Positions 36,828-43,050 of a stretch of 43,050 bases of DNA are shown here, in pieces; within the stretch, counting starts at the first letter, position 1; the number at the start of each line of letters is the position of its first letter. This DNA is from Streptomyces thermovulgaris (GTDB lineage Bacteria; Actinomycetota; Actinomycetes; Streptomycetales; Streptomycetaceae), in NCBI RefSeq assembly GCF_002155915.1, contig NZ_MUME01000016.1:1-43050 (forward strand). The letters run 5' to 3'. The position numbers and the translations under genes are program-made. Below the pieces are notes generated by a model. That model did not search any database and had not been told where the DNA came from. It saw only the letters and a list, made by a program, of their open reading frames with translations.

Positions 36828-37268
36828 GTGTCCGGTGGCGAGGTGGCCGGGATCCTGGTGGCCGTCTTCTGGGCGATCCTGGTCTCCTTCCTCGCCGTCG
36901 CGCTGGCGAGACTGGCCCAGACGCTCAAGGCGACCACCAAGCTCGTGGCGGACGTGACCGACCAGGCCGTTCCGCTGCTGGCCGACGCCTCCCGGGCGGT
37001 GCGCTCGGCGCAGACCCAGCTCGACCGCGTCGACGCGATCGCCTCCGACGTCCAGGAGGTCACCGCCAACGCCTCCGCGCTGTCCACCACCGTCGCCTCC
37101 ACCTTCGGCGGTCCGCTGGTCAAGGTCGCCGCCTTCGGCTACGGCGTGCGCCGGGCCCTGAGCAGCCGCAGGGAGGACGTGCCCGTCAAGACGTCGAGGC
37201 GTACCGTGATCGTGGGCCGCACCGTCCCGGCCGCGCGACGGGGAAAGCGGAACAACCGGGAGAAGTAA
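36828..37268 (+). CDS. DUF948 membrane protein
   Basis: 146 aa from GTG at 36828 (SGGEVAGILVAVFWAILVSF); an in-frame ATG at 36738 would add a Pro/Ser/Arg-rich 30 residues and seems less likely. One N-terminal helix (about 4-26) is followed by a coiled-coil-like segment (LARLAQTLKATTKLVADVTD, then VRSAQTQLDRVDAIASDVQE) and a basic C-terminus. This matches DUF948/COG4768, small membrane proteins with chemotaxis-receptor-like coiled coils and unknown function. It is 9 bases before the next gene, in the alaS operon. Confidence 0.85.
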   Translation: MSGGEVAGILVAVFWAILVSFLAVALARLAQTLKATTKLVADVTDQAVPLLADASRAVRSAQTQLDRVDAIASDVQEVTANASALSTTVASTFGGPLVKVAAFGYGVRRALSSRREDVPVKTSRRTVIVGRTVPAARRGKRNNREK

Positions 37269-37277
37269 GGACTGACG

Positions 37278-37676
37278 ATGTTCCGCCGTACGTTCTGGTT
37301 CACCACAGGGCTCGCTGCCGGCGTGTGGGCCACCACCAAGGTCAACCGCAAGCTGAAGCAGCTGACCCCGGAGAACCTTGCCGTGATCGCGGCGAACAAG
37401 GCGCTCGAGGCCGGCCACCGGTTCAAGGACCGCGCGGTCTGCTTCGCGCTCGACGTCCGCGACCACATGGCCCAGCGGGAGGCCGAGCTCGGCGAGGCGC
37501 TCGGCATCGCCGCCCCCGTCGACCACGGGCTCCCCTCGTCCAAGCGCCCGGTCGCGCTCGAGCCGGGGGTGCCCCCGTCCCGGCGGTACGCCGCCATCGA
37601 GAACCACACCAGCCCGACGTACGTCGACGGCTCGCCGTATCCGACGTACTCGTACAACCGGAATGAGGACCACTGA
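37278..37676 (+). CDS. Small conserved actinobacterial protein (DUF6167-like), unknown
   Basis: 132 aa, ATG with AAGTAAGGA upstream. The N-terminus [21 protein letters not shown] is a short hydrophobic segment (possible membrane anchor), then [14 protein letters not shown] and [20 protein letters not shown]. The C-terminal third is Pro/Tyr-rich ([16 protein letters not shown]). No catalytic motif. It lies between the DUF948 gene and alaS and overlaps alaS by one base (TGATG), so the three genes are coupled. Confidence 0.8.
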   Translation: MFRRTFWFTTGLAAGVWATTKVNRKLKQLTPENLAVIAANKALEAGHRFKDRAVCFALDVRDHMAQREAELGEALGIAAPVDHGLPSSKRPVALEPGVPPSRRYAAIENHTSPTYVDGSPYPTYSYNRNEDH

Positions 37677-40348
37677 TGGAGTCGGCTGAGATCCGCCGTC
37701 GCTGGCTGAGCTTCTTCGAGGAGCGCGGGCACACCGTCGTCCCTTCGGCGTCGCTCATCGCGGACGACCCGACTCTGCTCCTCGTCCCGGCCGGCATGGT
37801 GCCCTTCAAGCCCTACTTCCTGGGTGAGGTCAAGCCGCCCTTCGCCCGTGCCACCAGCGTGCAGAAGTGCGTGCGCACGCCCGACATCGAGGAGGTCGGC
37901 AAGACCACGCGGCACGGCACGTTCTTCCAGATGTGCGGCAACTTCTCCTTCGGCGACTACTTCAAGGAAGGCGCCATCAAGCTCGCCTGGGAGCTGCTCA
38001 CCACCCCCCAGGACAAGGGCGGTTACGGCCTGGAGCCGGAGAAGCTCTGGATCACCGTCTACAAGGACGACGACGAGGCCGAGCGGATCTGGCACGAGGT
38101 CATCGGCGTGCCCAAGGAGCGCATCCAGCGCATGGGCATGAAGGACAACTTCTGGTCCATGGGCGTGCCCGGCCCGTGCGGCCCCTGCTCCGAGATCAAC
38201 TACGACCGCGGTCCCGAGTTCGGTCCCGAGGGCGGCCCCGCCGTCAACGACGAGCGGTACGTGGAGATCTGGAACCTCGTCTTCATGCAGTACGAGCGGG
38301 GCGAGGGCACCGGCAAGGACGACTTCGAGATCATCGGCGAACTGCCGAGCAAGAACATCGACACCGGTCTCGGCCTGGAACGGCTCGCCATGATTCTGCA
38401 GGGCGTGCGGAACATGTACGAGATCGACACCTCCATGGCCGTCATCGAGAAGGCCACCGAGCTGACCGGTGTCGCCTACGGCGACGCCGAGGAGTCGGAC
38501 GTGTCCCTGCGCGTGGTCACCGACCACATGCGCACCGCCACCATGCTCATCGGCGACGGCGTCACCCCCGGCAACGAGGGCCGCGGCTACGTGCTGCGCC
38601 GCATCATGCGCCGCGCCATCCGCAACATGCGTCTGCTCGGCGCCACCGGTCCGGTCGTCAAGGACCTGATCGACGTCGTCATCGAGGTGATGGGCCGGCA
38701 GTACCCGGAGCTGATCACCGACCGCGAGCGCATCGAGAAGGTCGCCCTCGCCGAGGAGGCCCGTTTCCTCAAGACCCTCAACGCCGGCACGAACGTGCTG
38801 GACAGCGCCGTCGCCGAGGCCAAGGCCGCCGGCTCGACGGTGCTGCCCGGCGAGAAGGCCTTCCTGCTCCACGACACCTGGGGCTTCCCCATCGACCTCA
38901 CCCTGGAGATGGCCGCCGAGCAGGGCCTCACCGTGGACGAGGAGGGCTTCCGCCGCCTGATGAAGGAGCAGCGGGAGCGCGCCAAGGCCGACGCCCAGGC
39001 CAAGAAGACCGGCCACGCCGACCTCGGCGCCTACCGCGAGATCGCCGACACCGCCGGCGAGACCGACTTCATCGGCTACACCGACACCGAGGGCGAGTCC
39101 ACGGTCGTCGGCATCCTCGTCGACGGCGTCCCCTCCCCGGCCGCCACCGAGGGCGACGAGGTCGAGATCGTCCTGGACCGCACCCCGTTCTACGCCGAGG
39201 GCGGCGGCCAGATCGGCGACACCGGCCGGATCAAGGTCGACTCCGGTGCCGTCATCGAGGTCCGCGACTGCCAGAAGCCGGTTCCGGGCGTCTTCGTCCA
39301 CAAGGGGGTCGTCCAGGTCGGTGAGGTCACCGTCGGCGCCAAGGCCCACGCCGCGATCGACGTCGAGCGCCGCAAGGCCATCGCCCGCGCCCACTCGGCC
39401 ACGCACCTGACCCACCAGGCGCTGCGCGACGCCCTCGGCCCGACGGCCGCCCAGGCCGGCTCCGAGAACCAGCCGGGCCGCTTCCGCTTCGACTTCGGCT
39501 CCCCGTCCGCCGTGCCGCAGTCGGTGATGACCGATGTCGAGCAGAAGATCAACGAGGTGCTCGCCCGCGATCTCGACGTGCGCGCCGACATCATGAGCCT
39601 CGAGGAGGCCAAGAAGCAGGGCGCCCTCGCCGAGTTCGGCGAGAAGTACGGCGAGCGCGTGCGCGTGGTGACCATCGGCGACTTCTCCAAGGAGCTGTGC
39701 GGCGGCACCCATGTGCACAACACCGCCCAGCTGGGCCTGGTGAAGCTGCTCGGCGAGTCGTCGATCGGCTCCGGCGTACGCCGGGTCGAGGCCCTGGTCG
39801 GCGTGGACGCCTACCGCTTCCTCGCCCGCGAGCACACGGTCGTCTCCCAGCTCCAGGAGCTGCTCAAGGGCCGCCCCGAGGAGCTGCCGGAGAAGGTCTC
39901 CACGATGCTCGGCAAGCTGAAGGAGGCCGAGAAGGAGATCGAGAAGTTCCGCGCCGAGAAGGTGCTGCAGGCCGCCGCCGGGCTCGCCGAGTCCGCCAAG
40001 GACATCCGCGGCGTCGCCGTGGTCACCGGCCGGGTCCCGGACGGCACCACCCCGGACGACCTGCGCAAGCTGGTTCTCGACGTACGCGGCCGCATCCGGG
40101 GCGGACGGGCCGCCGTGGTCGCCCTGTTCACGGTGAACAACGGCAAGCCGCTGACGGTCGTCGCCACCAACGAGGCCGCCCGTGAGCGCGGACTGAAGGC
40201 CGGTGACATCGTCCGCACCGCCGCCAAGACCCTCGGCGGCGGCGGAGGCGGCAAGCCGGACGTCGCCCAGGGCGGCGGCCAGAACCCGGCCGCCGTCGGC
40301 GAGGCCGTGGAGGCCGTGGAACGCCTCGTGGCGGACACGGCCGGGTGA
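37676..40348 (+). CDS. alaS: Alanyl-tRNA synthetase
   Basis: 890 aa, ATG overlapping the previous stop. Class II catalytic domain ([20 protein letters not shown], motif 2 [32 protein letters not shown]). The editing domain has the zinc/editing motifs HSATH (573-577) and CGGTH (675-679), which remove Ser and Gly from tRNA-Ala. The C-Ala domain has the Gly-rich loop [16 protein letters not shown] and dimerisation helices. Complete; followed 13 bases later by ruvX. Confidence 0.98.
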   Translation: MESAEIRRRWLSFFEERGHTVVPSASLIADDPTLLLVPAGMVPFKPYFLGEVKPPFARATSVQKCVRTPDIEEVGKTTRHGTFFQMCGNFSFGDYFKEGAIKLAWELLTTPQDKGGYGLEPEKLWITVYKDDDEAERIWHEVIGVPKERIQRMGMKDNFWSMGVPGPCGPCSEINYDRGPEFGPEGGPAVNDERYVEIWNLVFMQYERGEGTGKDDFEIIGELPSKNIDTGLGLERLAMILQGVRNMYEIDTSMAVIEKATELTGVAYGDAEESDVSLRVVTDHMRTATMLIGDGVTPGNEGRGYVLRRIMRRAIRNMRLLGATGPVVKDLIDVVIEVMGRQYPELITDRERIEKVALAEEARFLKTLNAGTNVLDSAVAEAKAAGSTVLPGEKAFLLHDTWGFPIDLTLEMAAEQGLTVDEEGFRRLMKEQRERAKADAQAKKTGHADLGAYREIADTAGETDFIGYTDTEGESTVVGILVDGVPSPAATEGDEVEIVLDRTPFYAEGGGQIGDTGRIKVDSGAVIEVRDCQKPVPGVFVHKGVVQVGEVTVGAKAHAAIDVERRKAIARAHSATHLTHQALRDALGPTAAQAGSENQPGRFRFDFGSPSAVPQSVMTDVEQKINEVLARDLDVRADIMSLEEAKKQGALAEFGEKYGERVRVVTIGDFSKELCGGTHVHNTAQLGLVKLLGESSIGSGVRRVEALVGVDAYRFLAREHTVVSQLQELLKGRPEELPEKVSTMLGKLKEAEKEIEKFRAEKVLQAAAGLAESAKDIRGVAVVTGRVPDGTTPDDLRKLVLDVRGRIRGGRAAVVALFTVNNGKPLTVVATNEAARERGLKAGDIVRTAAKTLGGGGGGKPDVAQGGGQNPAAVGEAVEAVERLVADTAG

Positions 40349-40361
40349 CGGGGGCCGAGCG

Positions 40362-40826
40362 ATGAGGAAAGGACGTCGACTCGCCATCGACGTCGGGGAC
40401 GCCCGGATCGGGGTCGCCTCCTGCGACCCCGACGGGATCCTCGCCACCCCGGTGGAGACGGTCCCCGGCAGGGACGTCCCGGCCGCGCACCGGCGCCTCA
40501 GGCAACTGGTCGAGGAGTACGAGCCGATCGAGGTCGTCGTCGGGCTCCCGCGTTCCCTCAAGGGGGGCGAGGGCCCGGCGGCGGCCAAGGCCCGTGCCTT
40601 CGCCGAGGAGCTGGCCAAGGGCATCGCCCCGGTGCCCGTCCGGCTGGTGGACGAGCGGATGACCACGGTGACGGCCAGTCAGAGCCTGCGTGCCTCCGGG
40701 GTGAGGTCCAGGAAAGGACGCTCCGTGATCGACCAGGCCGCCGCCGTCATTATTTTGCAGCAAGCCCTCGAATCCGAACGAGTGTCAGGTAAAGCACCCG
40801 GTGAGGGCGTCGAAGTGGTCATCTGA
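40362..40826 (+). CDS. ruvX: Putative pre-16S rRNA nuclease / Holliday junction resolvase (YqgF/RuvX)
   Basis: 154 aa, ATG 13 bases after alaS. RNase H-like fold: LAIDVGDARIGVASCDPDG (catalytic Asp), IEVVVGLPRSLKGGEG, VRLVDERMTTVTAS (Glu) and GRSVIDQAAAVIILQQAL (last Asp). YqgF family members process the 5' end of 16S rRNA and were first described as resolvases. Conserved in the alaS-ruvX-mltG-aroE operon of actinobacteria. Confidence 0.95.
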   Translation: MRKGRRLAIDVGDARIGVASCDPDGILATPVETVPGRDVPAAHRRLRQLVEEYEPIEVVVGLPRSLKGGEGPAAAKARAFAEELAKGIAPVPVRLVDERMTTVTASQSLRASGVRSRKGRSVIDQAAAVIILQQALESERVSGKAPGEGVEVVI

Positions 40827-40946
40827 TCGCGGTACGGTAACGTTCCGCGCGATGCGCCGGAGTTCGAACAGCAGGCGCACAGCAAGAGGCGGAACGGCAA
40901 CCGGTCACCACGCCGCGTGACGTCGCCTCGCGGCTTTAGGGGATCG

Positions 40947-42665
40947 ATGACTGAGTATGGCCGGGGCCCAGGCTCCGAACCGTGGCATCCGGATGATCCG
41001 CTGTACGGAGACGGCGGATGGGGAGGACAGCAGGCCCCGACGGGCCCGCAGCCTGCTTACGGAGACCGGCCTCAGAATCATCTGCAGCAGCCGCAGTACG
41101 GCGAGTGGGGGCACGGACAGCAGGCCGGCTACGGCGGGCAGCACCAGCAGCAGTACGGCGGGCAGGACCCCCTTCAGGCTCCGCACTACGGCCAGCAGGG
41201 GCACCAGCAGTACGCGGGTCACCTCCAGGACCAGCAGTACCAGCAGGGCGGCTGGGACAACACCGGCGGCGGGCAGCAGCCGGTGTACCCGGCCGACCCG
41301 TACGGCTCGCAGGCCGCTGCCCAGGGTGCCGAGCAGCCCGGTTACTACGGCACCTCCGACGCCGGCCCCCAGCCCCAGGCGCCGGACCACCGGCACACCG
41401 AGCCGGAACAGCGGCCCGACTGGGATCCCGAGCCCGGACCCGACCGGGACGACCACCCCTTCTTCGCGGGCGGCGACGAGGCCGACGCCGGCGACCCGGG
41501 GAACGAGGAGCGGGGGCGCGGCGACCGCAGGGGACGCGGCAAGGGCAGGAACGGCAGGAACGGAAAGAGCAGGGAAAAGGGGAAGAAGCGCCGCAACGGC
41601 TGCGCCTGCCTGGTCGTCGCCATGGTGCTCGGCGGCGGTGCGGTCGGCACCACGTACTACGGCTACACGATCTACCAGAATCGTTTCGGTCCGGCGCCGG
41701 ACTACAAGGGCGACGGCATCGACGAGACGGTGACCGTGGAGATTCCCAAGGGCGCGGGCGGCTACGACATCGGCCGCGCCCTGAAGGCGGCGGGCGTCGT
41801 CAAGAGCGTCGACGCCTTCGTCGCCGCGCAGACCCGCAACCCCAGGGGGAAGCAGATCCAGGCGGGCGCCTATCTGCTGAGGAAGAAGATGTCCGCGGCC
41901 AGCGCGGTCGCGATGATGCTCGACCCGAAGAGCCAGAGCAACGTCCTGGTGAAGCCGGGCCAGCGCAACGTCCAGGTCTACGCCGACATCGACAAGCGGC
42001 TGGAGCTGCCCCCGGGCACCACGCGGAAGGTCGCCGCGGAGCAGTACAAGAACCTGGGCCTGCCGAGCTGGGCCAACAGCCACAGCCAGATCAAGGATCC
42101 GCTGGAGGGCTTCCTCCGCCCGGGCACCTACCCCGCGGCCAAGGGCATGAAGCCCGAGGCGGTCCTGAAGGAAATGGTCAAGCGGGCCAGCGAGAACTAC
42201 AGCAAGTACAACCTCGCCGCGAAGGCGAAGGAACTGAACCTGAAGAACCCGCTCGAGCTCGTCACGGTCGCGAGCCTGGTCCAGGCCGAGGGCAAGACGC
42301 ACGACGACTTCCGCAAGATGTCGGAAGTCATCTACAACCGTCTCAAGCCGACCAACACCGAGACCAACCAGCTGCTGCAGTTCGATTCGACCTTCAACTA
42401 TCTGAAGGGCGAGAGCAACATCCACATCAGCGAAAGAGAGATCAACAGCAACAAGGACCCGTACAACACCTACACCAACAAGGGTCTGCCGCCCGGGCCG
42501 ATCGGAAACCCCGGCGACGACGCCCTGAAGGCGGCGCTGGACCCGACCGACGACGGCTGGATCTACTTCGTGGCGACCGACGGCATGAACAAGACCGAGT
42601 TCGCCAAGACCTACGAGGAATTCCAGAAGCTCAAGGACAAGTTCAATGCCAACGCGGGCAACTGA
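40947..42665 (+). CDS. mltG: Endolytic murein transglycosylase MltG (YceG-like) with a long Q/G/Y-rich cytoplasmic tail
   Basis: 572 aa from ATG at 40947 with AGGGGATC upstream. Residues about 1-200 are disordered: Gln/Gly/Tyr-rich to about 110, then acidic, then a basic stretch (GRGKGRNGRNGKSREKGKKR). One helix follows (about 218-240). The YceG domain has a LysM-like part (VTVEIPKGAGGYDIGRALKA) and the catalytic region LVTVASLVQAEGKTHDDFRK (conserved Glu), VIYNRLK and LPPGPIGNPG. MltG cuts nascent peptidoglycan at the membrane and sets glycan length. It overlaps aroE by 20 bases. Confidence 0.95.
   Translation: MTEYGRGPGSEPWHPDDPLYGDGGWGGQQAPTGPQPAYGDRPQNHLQQPQYGEWGHGQQAGYGGQHQQQYGGQDPLQAPHYGQQGHQQYAGHLQDQQYQQGGWDNTGGGQQPVYPADPYGSQAAAQGAEQPGYYGTSDAGPQPQAPDHRHTEPEQRPDWDPEPGPDRDDHPFFAGGDEADAGDPGNEERGRGDRRGRGKGRNGRNGKSREKGKKRRNGCACLVVAMVLGGGAVGTTYYGYTIYQNRFGPAPDYKGDGIDETVTVEIPKGAGGYDIGRALKAAGVVKSVDAFVAAQTRNPRGKQIQAGAYLLRKKMSAASAVAMMLDPKSQSNVLVKPGQRNVQVYADIDKRLELPPGTTRKVAAEQYKNLGLPSWANSHSQIKDPLEGFLRPGTYPAAKGMKPEAVLKEMVKRASENYSKYNLAAKAKELNLKNPLELVTVASLVQAEGKTHDDFRKMSEVIYNRLKPTNTETNQLLQFDSTFNYLKGESNIHISEREINSNKDPYNTYTNKGLPPGPIGNPGDDALKAALDPTDDGWIYFVATDGMNKTEFAKTYEEFQKLKDKFNANAGN
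41019..41252 (+). repeat. Degenerate Gln/Gly/Tyr repeats in the MltG N-terminus
   Basis: CAGCAGTACGG-type units recur irregularly (for example QPQYGEW, QQQYGGQ, APHYGQQ, HQQYAG, DQQYQQGG). Low complexity at both protein and DNA level, typical of actinobacterial cytoplasmic tails on envelope proteins. Confidence 0.7.
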
Positions 42666-42953
42666 CGTCCACCGGGCCGCCGTGCTCGGCTCGCCGATCG
42701 CCCACTCGCTCTCCCCGGTGCTGCACCGGGCGGCGTACGAGGAACTGGGGCTCACCCACTGGTCGTACGAACGGTTCGAGGTCGACGAGGCGGGCCTGCC
42801 CGGGTTCATCGAGGGCCTGGGACCGGAGTGGGCGGGACTGTCCCTGACCATGCCGCTGAAGCGGGCGGTCATCCCGCTGCTCGACTCGATCAGCGACACG
42901 GCCGCCTCCGTCGAGGCGGTCAACACGGTGGTGTTCACCGAGGACGGCCGCCG
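42646..42953 (+). CDS. aroE: Shikimate dehydrogenase, N-terminal part (cut off by a fold-back)
   Basis: ATG at 42646 inside the end of mltG. About 103 residues are reliable: AAVLGSPIAHSLSPVLHRAA (shikimate-binding Ser pair), GLSLTMPLK (catalytic Lys72), SVEAVNTVVFTEDGRR. The enzyme reduces 3-dehydroshikimate with NADPH in the shikimate pathway. From 42954 the plus-strand frame is no longer AroE. The true continuation, IGDNTDVPGMVAALREHG, is read on the minus strand from the window end. The gene itself is probably intact in the organism. Confidence 0.92.
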
Positions 42954-43050
42954 AGTCGACCTGCTCGATGCCGTGCTCGCGCAGGGCGGCGACCATGCCG
43001 GGCACATCGGTGTTGTCCCCGATCCGGCGGCCGTCCTCGGTGAACACCAC
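42928..43050. repeat. Terminal fold-back: 26-bp perfect inverted repeat around 71 inverted bases of aroE
   Basis: 42928-42953 and 43025-43050 are exact reverse complements. The 71 bases between are aroE sequence in reverse orientation. Within the arms the 16-mer at 42938-42953 encodes the EDGRR region; the reverse strand shows that its complement also encodes AAVLG, the start of the NADP-binding Gly loop. The real gene thus has an inverted 16-mer pair about 70 bases apart, and the window crosses strands there. Confidence 0.9.

Noticed and set aside
42928..43050. An invertible switch or regulatory hairpin inside aroE
   Set aside because: A simple inversion between the two 16-mers would leave normal downstream aroE after the right arm; instead the upstream sequence is repeated in reverse, as in a fold-back.

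Overview
The window is about 43 kb of very GC-rich, densely coding actinobacterial chromosome. Gene content and order (ssgB, thrS, a PIM-synthesis trio, pdxST, ruvCAB, yajC, apt, relA, hisS, rpsD, alaS, ruvX, mltG, aroE) match the conserved core of a Streptomyces chromosome. GTG and one TTG start are common, several genes look leaderless, and SsgB restricts the source to sporulating filamentous actinobacteria. There is no prophage, IS element, CRISPR array or biosynthetic cluster.

Layout. 1-5.4 kb: folate-branch genes (chorismate-binding enzyme tail, PabC-like lyase), a GNAT enzyme, a DsbA/FrnE-like protein, two small membrane proteins, a CGNR zinc-finger protein, ssgB and a PGPGW membrane protein. 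5.5-6.6 kb: two identical tRNA-Val(CAC) genes, each with its own terminator, around about 0.8 kb of low-complexity spacer. 6.6-15.1 kb: a DnaQ-like exonuclease, a DUF4365 protein, thrS, a HIT protein, an unknown membrane protein and a divergent EF-G paralogue. 15.5-18.8 kb: phosphatidylinositol-phosphate synthase, PIM acyltransferase and PimA-type mannosyltransferase, translationally coupled, then a LemA-like protein. 19.2-24.6 kb: pdxS-pdxT, yebC, ruvC-ruvA-ruvB, yajC. 25.3-30.9 kb: apt, relA, a DUF349 protein, a membrane-anchored cyclophilin. 31.1-35.4 kb: MBL hydrolase, hisS, VKOR, rarA. 35.5-43 kb: a structured leader and rpsD, two small envelope-type proteins, alaS, ruvX, mltG and the start of aroE.

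Two things stand out. First, the secD and secF genes expected between yajC and apt are absent. In their place is about 0.7 kb of degenerate sequence whose last about 70 codons look like a scrap of the SecD extracytoplasmic domain joined to the extreme C-terminus of SecF, so the local secDF pair appears deleted and decayed. Second, the last 123 bases form a fold-back: the final 26 bases are the exact reverse complement of 42928-42953, and the 71 bases between encode the continuation of AroE on the opposite strand. The terminal bases are therefore best read as an assembly or template-switch artefact at a short inverted repeat inside aroE.

Smaller points are a strongly structured rpsD leader with a possible pseudoknot, an EF-G paralogue with altered GTPase motifs, and recurrent 9-bp tandem repeats in unconstrained coding and non-coding sequence. 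I did not find a clear new multi-gene system. Family names come from recognising motifs by eye; no database search was run.
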